Positions 1 to 10,647 of a DNA stretch of 64,000 nucleotides are shown here, one piece after another; the first letter of the stretch is position 1; each line of letters begins with the position of its first letter. Where the stretch lies: positions 4,276,479 to 4,340,478 of the forward strand of contig NC_068977.1 of NCBI RefSeq assembly GCF_016808095.1. Direction: 5' to 3'. Made by a program: the position numbers and the translations under genes. Below the pieces are notes generated by a model that was not told the DNA's origin, did no database searches, and saw nothing but the letters and a program-made list of their open reading frames with translations. This DNA comes from Vigna angularis (taxonomy: Eukaryota; Streptophyta; Magnoliopsida; Fabales; Fabaceae).

Positions 1-570
1 CAACTTCTTTTTTTCTTTTCTTTTTTCTCTTCTGGCCTAACTTTTCTGTTGCACTCACTAAGTTCCAGCTCCACTCCCTACTTCTCACAAGTCTCTACAG
101 GTTGGGTAATTGATGGGAAAAGGGCTTGTAGTGAATGGAAACAAAGAAAATAGGCTAAGGCTCAAAAGAAAGGTACAATGGTTAAACTGAAGTGGTTAAG
201 CTAAATGACTATGGAAAAAGAATGCCTAAATCATGTCTAAATTCTACCAAGAGCAAGCTTAACACAGAGAATCAATGCAAAATCAGAATTAAAATTCAAA
301 CATGCATGAAATCACACAAGAAAGACAAAATGTTAGGGATTCGGGAAGGAATTCCTAACAAGCTCTCTCTCTATCTCAAACACAACAATCAAGAACTTGT
401 AAAGAAGGAATAGTATGAATGGTATTCACAACAATGAATCAAGAATACACTATATCTTAGGAGCTTAACCTCCTCCACCTGGTGCTAAGACCGGTCAACA
501 CATACAAACTACACAAGTGGCTAACTGAAACAATAAAGGGTCCTAATATATAGGCCTTTTCCCGCCCCCT

Positions 571-595
571 CACTTAACTGATTAACAGTTAAGTG
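571..595. repeat. Perfect inverted repeat, 10-bp arms
   Basis: The arms CACTTAACTG and CAGTTAAGTG flank a 5-base loop (ATTAA). It lies in the noncoding part of the retroelement remnant and has no known role. It is not followed by a U-run that would suggest a Pol III terminator. Confidence 0.6.
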
Positions 596-2442
596 TTCTG
601 TTTCCCTTTTCTCCTTTCCCATACTCTCTAAGTCCTAACACAAAAATTGGGCCCAAAATCTCTCCAGGTTAAGAATTTGCTAAAACTGACTTTTTAGCCT
701 CTTTTATGCAAAAATTGCTCATTGGACTGAACTTAGATGCAAAAATAATGCTAAGACTACTTCTATTTGAATCTAAAGCAGAAAACACAATTAACCGTTC
801 TAATTAAAGAAAATGAAACCAAGAAATGCATTAAATCAATAAGAAATGAATAAAAGCATGAAATAGAACCTAACAGAACCTAGAAATATCTAAAAGCTAT
901 TTACAATCTAGACAACTAAGGCAAAACAGTATGTAACTAATAAGAACCTAAACCAAAGCTCTACAAAGTAAAACAGCAAAAGGAAAAGGAAGAGAAAATC
1001 TAAACCAAAGCTAAGACACAAGTATGTTCAACCTAAACAAACTAAGACAGACAGAATGTAACTAAGAAAAACTAACCCAACTAGAATAGATTCAACTAAG
1101 ACCTCAACAGCTTCTAACAAAAACTTCTATGCAAAAAGAAACAATAAAAGGGAAAAGAAATAAGCAAGCAAGAGGCAATAAGAAACCTAAAGCAATGAAC
1201 CTAAGGAGAAAAGACATTAAGCTAACAGATCCTAATTACAAGTCTATAAAGGAAATAGCAAAAAGGGAAAAGAAAGAAACCTACACAATTCTAATAACCT
1301 ATAACTATTAAAACATAGACGTAAAAAATGAAAAGAAACTTGAAACAGTATTTAAGATGAAACGAACCTACTAAGGAATGCTAGCTAAAGACTCAAACAG
1401 AAACTAATATACGAAAACTAAAGCAAGGAAACAAAGGTCAAAATAGAAACTAATGACAGAATAAGATCCTAAAATAAGAAAATAGAAATGAAAGAGATCT
1501 AAAAAAAAAAAACTTACAATCAGTCTTAAACTACCTATCAAAGACAGATTAACCAAACTAAAAAGAAGTTCTAAAACAGATTTAAAAGTAAAAGAACCTA
1601 AGCTCAAAATGAATGAAAGAATTAAACTAAAACAGATTATGAAAGTAGGTATTTACAGCTTCAGAAACCAAATCAGACCTAAACTAAAGGGAAAAAAAAA
1701 TCGTAAGAAAAAAAAATTTACCCCTATTTATTACTAAAACTAATGCTAAACAGATCTATATTTACATTAAAACAAAAATTTCAACCTATACCTTCCCACC
1801 CCCACACTTAAGAGGCACATTGCCCTCAATGTGTGAGTGGGTAAGGCTCCTAAACAGCACAAATAACCACAGGTATGCACAAGATAGACAACATCAGATA
1901 GAATTGAAAAAGAAAACAAATTGAACCAGAAGTATGTACAAAATAGAACTAAAGAATTGAACACAGAAGAGCACAAGAATATACATGAACAGAACTAGAA
2001 AAAACAAAACTAAACTACAAAGCTACATAAAAAAAAAATTGTTCAAATTGGCCACAGATCAAAATTGATTCTTTTTACTTTTATGAAAAACATATTTTGT
2101 ATCTTATTATTTACTATACTACCTATTATTATGCAAGCTACTAATAGAGACCTATAACTACAAAAGAAGAGAAGGGTAAAGAAAAGGCTTATTGGTATTG
2201 GTTTCGCTCCATGGTCAGCCAAGGTATGCATTAGCTCCTTCCCATCTCTCTGCTGCAGCAATAACAGCTTTCCATTCAAGGCTTTCAGTTGGTTCTGCAC
2301 TTTCCTTTCCAAGCACCTTGCTGCATCAACCAGCGCTCCTCGTGCCTTTTCTGTTCATTCTGTGTGGTCCAGGTTCTTTGAGATCCATTGAGATTCTTTC
2401 CTACCTCCAAAGGGTAACCTTTGTGCCTTCAGTGTATGCAAA

Positions 2443-2556
2443 GGTAACTAAAGCAAAGGATTAAAAATAGTGTGCATTTCTACCAATTCAGAATTATAAG
2501 GAGCATCAGGCACAACAGGTAACTAAAGCAAAGGATTAAAAATAGTGTGCATTTCA
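2443..2556. repeat. Direct duplication of about 38 bp
   Basis: The sequence beginning ggtaactaaagcaaaggatt occurs at about 2443-2481 and again at about 2518-2556, 75 bp apart. The copies look identical over about 38 bases. The duplication lies at the end of the minus-strand coding tail and repeats that tail's last codons and stop, so it is a local duplication in a decayed element. Confidence 0.7.
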
Positions 2557-2751
2557 GCTATAACAGTAGCAATATCAAATTCAGAGTTAACCTGGACTAA
2601 CTCATCAAAGACAACCTCACCAGCATGAGAGGATTCAGTGGCCACAACATCACATTCTGCACAGCTACCATCAATTGAAATAGGGTCAAAATCAGTGTAT
2701 AACTCTATAACAGCAATAGACACATCAATATGCTCAATTTCAAATGCTGCT
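2523..2751 (-). pseudogene. C-terminal fragment of an interrupted retroelement ORF
   Basis: An open minus-strand frame runs from the left edge of the gypsy LTR at 2751 to a stop at 2523 (about 75 codons, acidic). Its start, with residues FEIEHID followed by AV, aligns by eye with FHVEQID followed by AV in the minus-strand ORF at 13478-14295. The two pieces may therefore be neighbouring copies of a repeated protein module in one original ORF. No catalytic or zinc-knuckle motif is visible. Function unknown; a retroelement-associated protein is an inference from context. Confidence 0.4.
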
Positions 2752-3874
2752 TGTGAGACCCTAGAAAATCAGCACTGCAAATCCCTGTCACATCACCATT
2801 AATACATGCCACATCACTGCTCAGGGAAATTAAAAACCCACTTTGCACCGCATGCACGTCTGCCATGGGTCATTTTAGAACCTTAGGAAATCTGTAGTGG
2901 GAAACAGGTGTCAGTATGAGAGTGCATGTCCGTTTGACGTTGGGAAGAAAAATTTATTTCTCTGAAAACACTTCTTCTCACTCTCTGCATTCACCTTCTT
3001 CCTCACGAAACTTTGGCCTTTCTTCTTCTCCAACTTCTCTCTAGATCTCCCAACTTCTCTCTACTATAAATCTCACGCCTCTTCTCCGATCAACTTGCAG
3101 CACCGTAGGAACGCTCGTCCAACTGCAAGCTACCAACTGGACCGAACAGTTTCAAAGGCTGAAACTGGTAAGTCTCCTTTAGAAGCTCGTCCTTAGGTTT
3201 CTGGAAAACTAGGGTTGTAGTTGCATGCAAGTAGGTAGTCTAAGTGTTCTGTTTTCTGTGGTTAGATTTGTTTTGGAAGAGTCAAGAACATAAGAAAAGC
3301 GTAGTTGGACGAAGCCACTTTTGCATCTAGGACAAGTTTGGTTGTCAATCCGGGTAAGGGGAGCTTATATGTTTAATTTATGCTTGAATGTGGTGTGATC
3401 TGATCTGGATGTATGAAAACGTATGCATGTTGATGACTGAAATGCATGTATGCAGTATGAATGCGAATGTATGATGTATGATGATTGAGATGTGTGCTTA
3501 TGAACATAGATGTTTATGTTGTATGAAGTACATCTGTATGATGATGTTGAATATGAAGTAATTGGAATGAATGTTATAAAGTTTATAAATTGAAAATCAT
3601 ATGAATTATAAAGTATAAGTTTAAATGTTGAAATCTGAAATCTGTTATTGTTGGGAAATCTGAAACGTAAATCACTCCCTATGATAAATTACGCTCGTCA
3701 CCGTACGGTCTTATACCGTTCGGTTTCCCTAAAAATTACTTAGAGTAGAATTCTTTCATTTGGGAAGAATTCGATTTGAGAACGAGCGTCCTTATTTCGA
3801 ATTACTATGTTTGAGCGTTCGGCTCAGCATAGAGTTGTCGTACGCCTTAAATTAAATGGTACTGAATTAAGTGA

Positions 3875-4060
3875 CGCTCGGTCTTACACTGAGCGTTCGT
3901 CCTAAAGAGCGCTCGGTCTTGTACCGAACGTTCGTCCTAATTAGCGCTCGGTCTTACACTGAGCGTTCGTCCTAAAGAGCGCTCGGTCTTGTACCGAACG
4001 TTCGTCCTAAAGAGCGCTCGGTCTTGGACCAAGCGTTTGTCATGATTGGTTGTCGGTCAT
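3875..4060 (+). repeat. CpG-rich subrepeats within LTR A
   Basis: About four units of roughly 35 bp pair 'gcgctcggtcttgtaccga' with 'acgttcgtcctaaa'. The same array is in LTR B (about 11690-11870). The unit is dense in CGTTCG and CGCTCG, in contrast with the AT-rich surroundings. Confidence 0.75.
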
Positions 4061-4815
4061 CTACCTAGCGTTCGTTTTAACGTAGTGTTCGGTCTTAAAT
4101 CGAACGCTCGTCCTTATCTTTGATTCCTTAACGAACGTAAATAGCGTTCGTTCAAATATTACAATATTCATCCTCTTACGTTCGTTCAAATACTGGCATC
4201 GGTTCTTCATATACAAAATTTTACAAAGAAAATTCTAAGTATTATTGACCATCCTTGGTACATTGAATCTGGTCCAAGATCTTTTTCATGAAAATGTTCT
4301 AAGTATCATTATACCTTCAATAGAGTCAGTTCATTTAACTGACCAAACAGAGAGTCACGTTCGTCCATCCAGTACTTTATTTGGACGTTCGTCCTAATTC
4401 TTCAAAGGACTGAACGTTCGTCCTTTTATGATCTTAAATTTAAAGATGAGAATGATGATAAATTATAAGATATTACCATGTGAACACTATATTGAGTGAT
4501 TCTATGAGTATGGATTTTGGACGAGCGTTCCAAGGAGGAACGTCTCGGATATGTTAAATATTAAATTTGGTAAAGTATGACTGTGGATAAGTTAAGACTC
4601 GTTGTCCATCCTGATGTTCCGTGATACTCATCTTCATGTAGAGGAGGGTAGTCATGTGTGGGAACGGTAGGAGGTCCTTAGTCCATAAGTTAACATGGGC
4701 GACGTAAGAACGGACTTACCTCGAGTGGCAGCTGTTTGGTGTATCCCAGTTACTACACCACTCGGGTGCAAGGACGCTTGTAACTACACAGATTCATACA
4801 GTCCGGACGGTCTGT

Positions 4816-4817
<2 letters not shown>

Positions 4818-4859
<42 letters not shown>
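4818..4859. repeat. (TA)n microsatellite
   Basis: A pure dinucleotide run inside LTR A. The matching run in LTR B (12632-12668) is shorter, a normal length polymorphism. Tyr-Ile repeat ORFs read through it are artefacts. Confidence 0.95.
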
Positions 4860-4864
<5 letters not shown>

Positions 4865-5519
4865 TTCTATGTTATTCTATGTTAAGTTACATGCTGTATG
4901 TGTGAATTGAAATGTTAAATGTATGTGTAGATTGTATGAATTAAATTATATAAGCTTACCCTTTCGTTTCCTTGTGTTGTCCGTTGTATCTGTACGTTCG
5001 TCCTGTCTTGCAATGATCATCCGTGTGGATGTGAGCAGAAGGAGAAGCCACTCTAGAGGACGTGATCGAGGGAGAAGAAAACTTAGTTGAAGTGGAAGTG
5101 AAAGCGGAGCAGTAGGACGTCCGTCTATCATTTTGATTAGAGCGCTCGTAGATGTTTAGATTGTAAATATTAACTTATGAGGACGTTCGGTTATTTCTTT
5201 GGTAAAACCGTTCGTCTGATTTAATTCCTGTAGCTATGATACGCTCGTTATTTTGTACTGCAGCCGTTCGGCTCTTGAATTTCATTTAGGAATATAAAGA
5301 CTGTTCACTTCACTGTTAATTGTAATTAATTCTGATTTATGGTAATTACTATATTTTGGGATGTTACATTAGTGGTATCAGAGCAATTTTGTTCCTTAAA
5401 GGAACATTGTAGGTTATGAGCATACTATGCTTTTGCTGTGTGCTCAACGTCCGTTTGATGAATGATTCAGACTCCTTAAAATTTGCTAATAATTGTTTTC
5501 TCTGCTTCTCAGAGAACTA

Positions 5520-5894
5520 ATGGCACCAATACCTCCTTCTCAACCAACCGAACGTGATGCATCTGATCACAATAGGCTATTGAAATCAGTAATAGGAGTA
5601 CTTCAACAACAGAACGCTGCATTAGTGCAGCAGATTACGATCGTTTTACAAAGTTTGGAAGCCGCACGTGCCAATTCTGAAGCGACCCAAAGACAGCTGG
5701 TGGAGATCCTAGAAATCACTAAGAATATTTCAGGAGCATCCACTTCCTCTGGGAATAAAAGGACCGAGTGGAGTTTGGAGAGTTTCCTTCGACATCATCC
5801 ATCTAGGTTCAATGAGAAGTGTGTCCCTGGTGAGGTGGAGAAAGTTAATGTATTAGAGAAGAACGTGACAGAAGTGGAGCAACATATGAAGTAA
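5520..5894 (+). pseudogene. gag N-terminal part, internally deleted (Tekay-like)
   Basis: ATG at 5520, just downstream of the primer-binding site, opens a 124-codon frame. It encodes a Gln-rich N-terminus (coiled-coil-like) followed by the motif SFLRHHPSRF, which precedes the capsid-like core in this clade. The core itself is missing: the frame jumps to a short tail and stops at 5894. The zinc-knuckle part resumes at 5907 after the stop. Gag normally coats the RNA inside the virus-like particle; this copy lacks the domain needed for that. The same gag start reappears at 13329 and, in reverse, at 62976. Confidence 0.75.
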
Positions 5895-5906
5895 CAACAA
5901 CAGGTA

Positions 5907-6190
5907 ATGAGAGGACCCAAATCTTCAAGGAATATTACTAATTCAAGGAGGACAAGGAGGACGCCTTACGCTCGTACTGGATTACCATCTACTCCTAATG
6001 GGTCTCAAGCACAATCATTAGTTGCTGCCAATCGGTCTGGACAGCAAGGGGCAGTGAAGTGTTTTCAATGTGGAGGACCACACTACCGAGCATCATGTCC
6101 TAAGTTGTTGGGAGTAAAGTTATGCACTCGTTGTAGGAGAAACAGACATCTAGAACGCGAGTGTAATATGGAAGGACGAGCAGTGATGAC
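5907..6190 (+). pseudogene. gag C-terminal zinc-knuckle fragment
   Basis: The frame carries a basic stretch, then two Cys clusters: CFQCGGPHYRASC and a degenerate second CTRCRRNRHLEREC. Zinc knuckles of this kind bind the element's RNA in Gag. The frame is cut at 6190 by a solo LTR whose 5-bp duplication ATGAC restores the coding continuation at 7648 (residues T-P-L-D-A-E-R-N). Confidence 0.75.
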
Positions 6191-7147
6191 TGATGGACAA
6201 ATTTATGAACACCAAAATATGATGTCACAAACTTGTTTTTCAATCGGCAAGTATGACCGAATCATTCAAGTAATAAACTTGGTAAGACCAAGTATAGTTC
6301 TTCCCAAAGGACTCACGGCCTAGTTTAGTTATGTGATTTCTTGATTAGCTAAGACTTAAAGACGAAATATTTGGAGTTTAATATGCAAGACATAAAATAA
6401 ACATGTATGCATGAAGTTTTGATCAATGGCTAAAACAAAAGACACACACTTTCAATGGAATATATTAATGAATATGTTGTTGGGGGTCAATTTCATCTTA
6501 TCCACTCTCATATATTTTAGGAATTCAACATTCAAATCATCATTGTTAATGCCACTCTCTAAAGTACCTTTCTAGAAGGCTTCTCCCCAATCACGAGTTC
6601 ATACAATTCCTAGCATTCCTAATGATCAGTTCATAAGTGCAGGAGCTTAACGACAACCAATGTCATATTGGGAGAAATTCCCCGGATCTAGACTTCCCCG
6701 TACGTTCCCGTATCGACAAAACCAATAATCATGCATCGAATGAGTTAAACAATGCAAGCATTAAGCAAAGAGGAAAAACCCTAACTAATGATGAAAGAAA
6801 GCATAAATCTTAATTAAAAGATGTAACAAACAGATTCCATATATGAGAGCTTCATAAGATTACATTGATTCCCCAACAAACATACAAGTTTAGTTCACCA
6901 TATTCATGGTGAAACTAGATGAATAATAATGAAAGAATGAAAGAGATAGAAAAACCCTAGAAAGAGAAGAGGAGAGTCGTCACCATCTCCCAATCTACCC
7001 CTAAGGGGTGAAAAGTGTGTTTCTACTTCCTCCCAGCCAAAGATACAAACCCTAGGACGTGCAAGTCCTTAAATAGGGCATAAAAATAACATAAAACAAG
7101 TCCAAGCCCATAAAAACAAAAGAAAACCGGTCCAAGCCCACTTAGAA

Positions 7148-7290
7148 TGGCGCTCAGCGGTATTTTACCGCTGAGCGGTAATACCGCATGATCCATTTTG
7201 CCCCCAGCTGCTGTTTTTGTCCCTCAGCGGTGATTTTTGCACCTGAAAAGTGCCGCTCAGCGGTATTTTACCGCTCAGCGCCACTCGGTC
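7148..7290. repeat. Cluster of GCTCAGCGG / CCGCTGAGC palindromic motifs
   Basis: At least five copies of the CCGCT(G/C)AGCGG-type sequence occur in direct and inverted orientation within about 140 bp of the solo LTR. 'cagcggtattttaccgctg' at about 7156-7174 forms a hairpin with 8-bp GC-rich arms. Comparable palindrome clusters of different sequence occur in the other solo LTRs of this window. Confidence 0.7.
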
Positions 7291-7319
7291 ACACGTTTTC
7301 TGCGTTCTGGTTGGTTTTT

Positions 7320-7436
7320 CAGCATTCTGGTTGACTGGTTGACTTTTCTGGTTGACTGGTTGACTTTTCTGGTTGACTGGTTGACTTTTCTGGTTGACTG
7401 GTTGACTTTTATGGTTTCTGGTTGACTTTTCAGCAC
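7320..7436 (+). repeat. 21-bp tandem repeat (TGGTTGACTGGTTGACTTTTC)n
   Basis: About four to five units of a 21-bp sequence built from TTGACTGG subunits, inside the solo LTR. The period is divisible by three, so ORFs read through it on both strands; I treat those as artefacts. Confidence 0.85.
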
Positions 7437-7652
7437 TCCAATCATTCGGTATTTCAATTCTTCTTTCAAATCATTCAATTAGCCTATAAAATCAAGGGAA
7501 TCTTGCATAAAACCATTAAATTCACTTTCAACTCTCTTATTCTCAAAACTAAAGCAAAAATATGATTTCAAGCTAGTTTCTAAGTCTTAAAGGTTGCTTT
7601 TGGTATCAAATTTAAGCATAAAAATAACGGTTTTTCAACCGTTATCAATGAC

Positions 7653-9560
7653 GCCTCTAGATGCTGAAAGAAATCAACCAAGGGGCGTGGTCGAACAGAC
7701 AATCGGTCAGGATTAGGCCATGACAGGCGCTGGAACAGCAAGTTTAGGTACATTCAACAACCACACTTACTTATTGTATGAACGGCCTTGCCGTACATTG
7801 TTTTAAATTGTTGTGATAAGGGAGTCGTTTGATCTGGAGATGAAAGTATCAACAATTGAGTTAGTTGGATGGCTAACCTGTGAAATAGTGCTAATTATTC
7901 TTTTAGGGAGTGTTGTTTACTGGAATTGACTGATCTAGGATATACTCCATAAAACTGGAGTGTCGACGTTCGTATCTATTAAATTAGATCGTTCAGTAGT
8001 GAGGGGGTAACCGAACGGTAATAGTAAACATTTGAATTATAGAGTTCTCCGGAAGAGACGCCCAGGCTAGCTAAAAGTTGAATCTCTTTTTGCGCTAATA
8101 CCAGATGTCAGGTTAACATCAGTAACCTATTGCAAAGTAGCAATTGCGGAGTGGATGGAACTCAATAACTAGTTTAATTGAAGCGAACATTTCGTTATAT
8201 AGTACTCTCATTTTCGTGGTATACAAGATGGATGAGTCAGAGTGAAACATGTGAGAGCATTGCTAGGAATGTTAGGAACAATAAAGAGCTAAGGGTAGAA
8301 GCGTTCGAAGTATGAATTACTGGATAAGCAATATGCAAACACTGAGACGGGTGTAAGCAGTGATAAACCTAAATTTGGGTTTCGTTGAGAGTTTCAGTAA
8401 TTAATATTATAAGTAAGGATACGAACGTTAGTAGAGAGTGAAACGTTCGATAGAACCGATCGGTAATACGTCTAAGATACTATTAGATTTACTGAGAGTA
8501 GATTGAACAAGAATTTTCGCTTTATAGTTATCAGTTTGAGAAGTTAATGATAAGGATTGGTTTCACAGGAAAGTAGGGAAGTGGTTGGATTGTTTAGAAT
8601 ACAATTTAGTAGCAATCCAGGTAGAGATTTTCATTTCATCTCTTGGATCTGTGCAATCATCTAAGAGTAAGTTGGGTAACCAGTTGAGGATTCGTTCAAC
8701 TTATTACTTCAGACGAACGGCCAAACGGATAGGACAACCCAAAAACATGAAGACCTGGAAGTATGCTCGTTTTGAATCGAATTGGGGTCAGAGGTGAAGT
8801 CTAGTTTTCTCCAATGACCAAGAAAATCCACTCTCTACCTAAACCTAAAATGTTTGATACTCCCTTTAAACCACTCGGGAATTCCTTATATTCCCTTCTT
8901 CAAACAGTAACTGTCATTTAGAATCAGCCTTATATTTTATTCATTGCGTTTCTTGTGATTAATCGTTCGGTTTTCGTCTGACAAACGTTCTCTTTCTTCT
9001 AAGCGTTCGGTTATGAACGAACGTTCAGGTCTTTTGGCTGCTCGGTTTCGTTCGTTTTTTTAGCGCTCGTTATTTATGTCCTTTATTTGGATTAACTATA
9101 CAAATATATATAGTTCACCTTGTCTTGTTTTTCATTAATAATTCTATTCCACGATATTCAGATTATTATTTCGGTGTTTCTCTTCTCTGTTTCGCTGTTT
9201 CTTCTGTTTCATTGTTTCACACTCGACTACAATAGAAACAAACTCCCATATTAATTCTTTTCCTCTTGAAAGACTTGTGATTTTTATTAATAGTGATTTT
9301 TCTCGTTCAGTATTTAGGTTACCGATCGATCAACCTTTCAAAGCCATTATTTCCTTATTTAAATGTTATCAACCGTTTACTTACTTCAGAGTTCTTCTGT
9401 AGTTCACTCTCTTTCCATAACCATTTAGCCTTACCCAAATTTTTCCGTTCGGTATAGTTGGAACCAGTCAGCCTTGAATATTTACTAAGGACGCGCGTGG
9501 GTAGGTAGAGCCGTTTACCTTAAAAGCTGTTTCTCAAATTCATTAGTATTACCAAATCTT
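7653..9560 (+). mobile_element. Degenerate protease/RT-proximal remnants of element A
   Basis: Just after the solo LTR the frame reads through an aspartic-protease-like approach (residues LLYERPCRTLF) and then hits stops where the catalytic Asp-Ser-Gly is expected (about 7800). Weak similarity to the spacer before RT continues to about 8300. From about 8300 to 9560 I see no recognisable domain. Bases 8950-9080 are again rich in CGTTCG motifs like those of the LTRs, suggesting rearranged LTR or untranslated sequence. Confidence 0.5.
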
Positions 9561-9880
9561 AAATAGAATCTGGCGAGTTGAGTATGAAGATATCATTGCC
9601 TCCTCAATTAGCGAATCATCATCTAGTTTTCACGCATCACCACTCTGGAAGTATAATGGAGACTCGTCTAATGTGCTAGAGCTAGAAGATGTTCATATTT
9701 AGGGATACCGAATTGTATAGATCCAACCAGTACGTATGGGAGATACCCCAACCAAGTGTTTCAAGAGAAAATCCATCAAATGGGTGAGAGTGGTCTGGAA
9801 CGAGAAGAATGACGACATTACGAGAGAAGTTGAAGATTTGCAAGCAGAGACAAAGTATTCCCGTATACCCTTTAGTATCC
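9560..9880 (+). pseudogene. Duplicate C-terminal pol fragment (chromodomain-proximal)
   Basis: A stop-interrupted frame encodes the LPPQLANHH, VFHVSPLWKY, LELEDVQ and WVRVVWNEK segments, which in this clade lie after the integrase core. Because integrase sequence (9913 onward) follows rather than precedes it, the order is inverted relative to an intact element. This implies a duplication or recombination between two copies. Confidence 0.55.
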
Positions 9881-9912
9881 CTTGAATTTCGAGGACGTGT
9901 GTTCTAGATCAC

Positions 9913-10641
9913 ATGGGCGTTTGGGATGAAATCTTACCGTTAGTAGAGTTCACCTACAACAACAACTTCCAGTCCAGCATTGGAATGGCTTCCTTCGAAA
10001 CTCTGTACGGACGTAAGTGCCGCACACCACTTTGTTGGTTCCAGGAAGGAGAGAATGTGCTAACTGAACCTGAGCTCATCCAGCAAACTACCGAGAAAGT
10101 GAAGTTAATTCAAGAAAGGCTGAAGACGTCCCTTAGCAGGCAGAAGTCCTATGCGGATAGAAGAAGAAGACCTTTGGAGTTCGCTGCAGGAGATCATGTA
10201 TTTCTTAGACTCAACCTGATCACTGGAGTAGACCGAACCGTTCGTCCAAAGAAGCTATCTCCCAAGTTCATAGGACCGTACCAGATTTTGAGAAGATCGG
10301 ACCAGTGCTGTATGAACTAGTTTTGCCTCCTCCACTATCAAATCTTCATCCAGTCTTCCACGTTTTCCCAACTCCGGAAGTACATAGCCAATCCTTCTCA
10401 TATCTTGGAGCTGGAAGATGTTCAACTGCGCCACGACCGAACGCTAGAATTGCAACCTGTTCGCGTGGAAGACAGCCGCACCAAGCTATACAAAGGAAAG
10501 GACGTTTGTCTAGTTAAAGTGGTGTGGGATGCGAAGACTGGCGAATCAACATGGGAAGTGGAGGATGCTATGAGAGATTTGTATCCCCACTTATTTATGG
10601 GTAAGTTTCTAATTTTCGAGGACGAAAATTTTTGTAGTTAG
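9913..10641 (+). pseudogene. Integrase C-terminal half plus chromodomain-like tail
   Basis: The frame starts within the integrase core (WDEILPLVEFTYNN, then SSIGMASFETLYGRKC), continues through the RSYADRRRR-like basic segment (KSYADRRRR) and FIGPYQILRR, then shifts frame at about 10300. After the shift, VLYELVLPPPLSNLHPVFHV is followed by the chromodomain-like block LVKVVWDAKTGESTWEVED. The catalytic first Asp and the zinc-binding N-terminus are absent, so the protein would be inactive. Chromodomains in this clade direct integration to heterochromatin. Confidence 0.8.
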
Positions 10642-10647
10642 GGAGAA

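Larger units (their letters stand above)
1..2751 (-). mobile_element. Decayed 3' part of an unidentified LTR-retroelement, minus strand
   Basis: Read on the minus strand, the region runs from a short coding tail (2751 to 2523), through a stop-ridden stretch with coding-like fragments (2470-2043), to a motif near 1848-1795 meaning 'cattgagggcaatgt...aagtgtgggggtggga'. That motif is familiar from the spacer between the last ORF and the 3' LTR of many plant Ty3/gypsy elements. Bases 1-1700 are AT-rich and hold no convincing gene; they could be 3' untranslated and LTR sequence. I see no terminal repeat pair or target duplication, so family and limits are inferred. The probable continuation of the same ORF lies at 13478-14295, beyond the Tekay-like array. 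Confidence 0.42.
2752..5368 (+). mobile_element. Left LTR of Tekay-like Ty3/gypsy array (LTR A)
   Basis: This 2617-bp LTR begins TGTGAGACC and ends GGATGTTACA. It is followed directly by TTAG and a primer-binding site TGGTATCAGAGC at 5373. It is nearly identical to LTR B at 10648-13177. Internal features are a cluster of 'ACGTTCGTCC' and 'GCGCTCGGTCTT' motifs (about 3880-4050) and a (TA)n run at 4818-4859. LTR A keeps an 81-bp block (2863-2943) that LTR B lacks. High similarity between the two LTRs suggests a fairly recent insertion or recombination. Confidence 0.88.
6191..7647 (-). mobile_element. Solo LTR (1457 bp) nested in element A
   Basis: The LTR begins TGATGGAC and ends CGTTATCA, and is flanked by the perfect 5-bp duplication ATGAC (6186-6190 and 7648-7652). 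Its left part shares the 'ttcaagtaataaac..ggtaagacca' block with the solo LTR at 18828-20051, so it belongs to the same superfamily (Athila-like by appearance) in the same orientation. It contains a cluster of GC palindromes (about 7148-7290) and a 21-bp tandem repeat (7320-7436). No internal region or second LTR remains, as expected after LTR-LTR recombination. Confidence 0.87.
5369..10647 (+). mobile_element. Internal region of Tekay-like gypsy element A (degenerate)
   Basis: The region lies between LTR A and LTR B in plus orientation. It has a primer-binding site, a shortened gag, a zinc-knuckle segment, scattered protease-like remnants after 7653, a duplicated C-terminal pol piece at about 9580-9870, and the last part of integrase with a chromodomain-like tail (9913-10641). 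I could not find an intact reverse transcriptase or RNase H. A 1457-bp solo LTR of another family sits at 6191-7647. The element cannot be autonomous. The lineage call (Tekay/Del chromovirus) rests on the primer-binding site, LTR size of about 2.6 kb and the C-terminal chromodomain-like block. Confidence 0.8.

Noticed and set aside
1129..1311. Lys-rich 60-residue ORF
   Set aside because: A-rich low-complexity sequence in a retroelement remnant; length expected by chance.
4695..4910. ORFs with long Tyr-Ile runs at 4695, 12510 and 58018-58409
   Set aside because: They read through (TA)n microsatellites inside LTRs or beside an element; no start context or homology.
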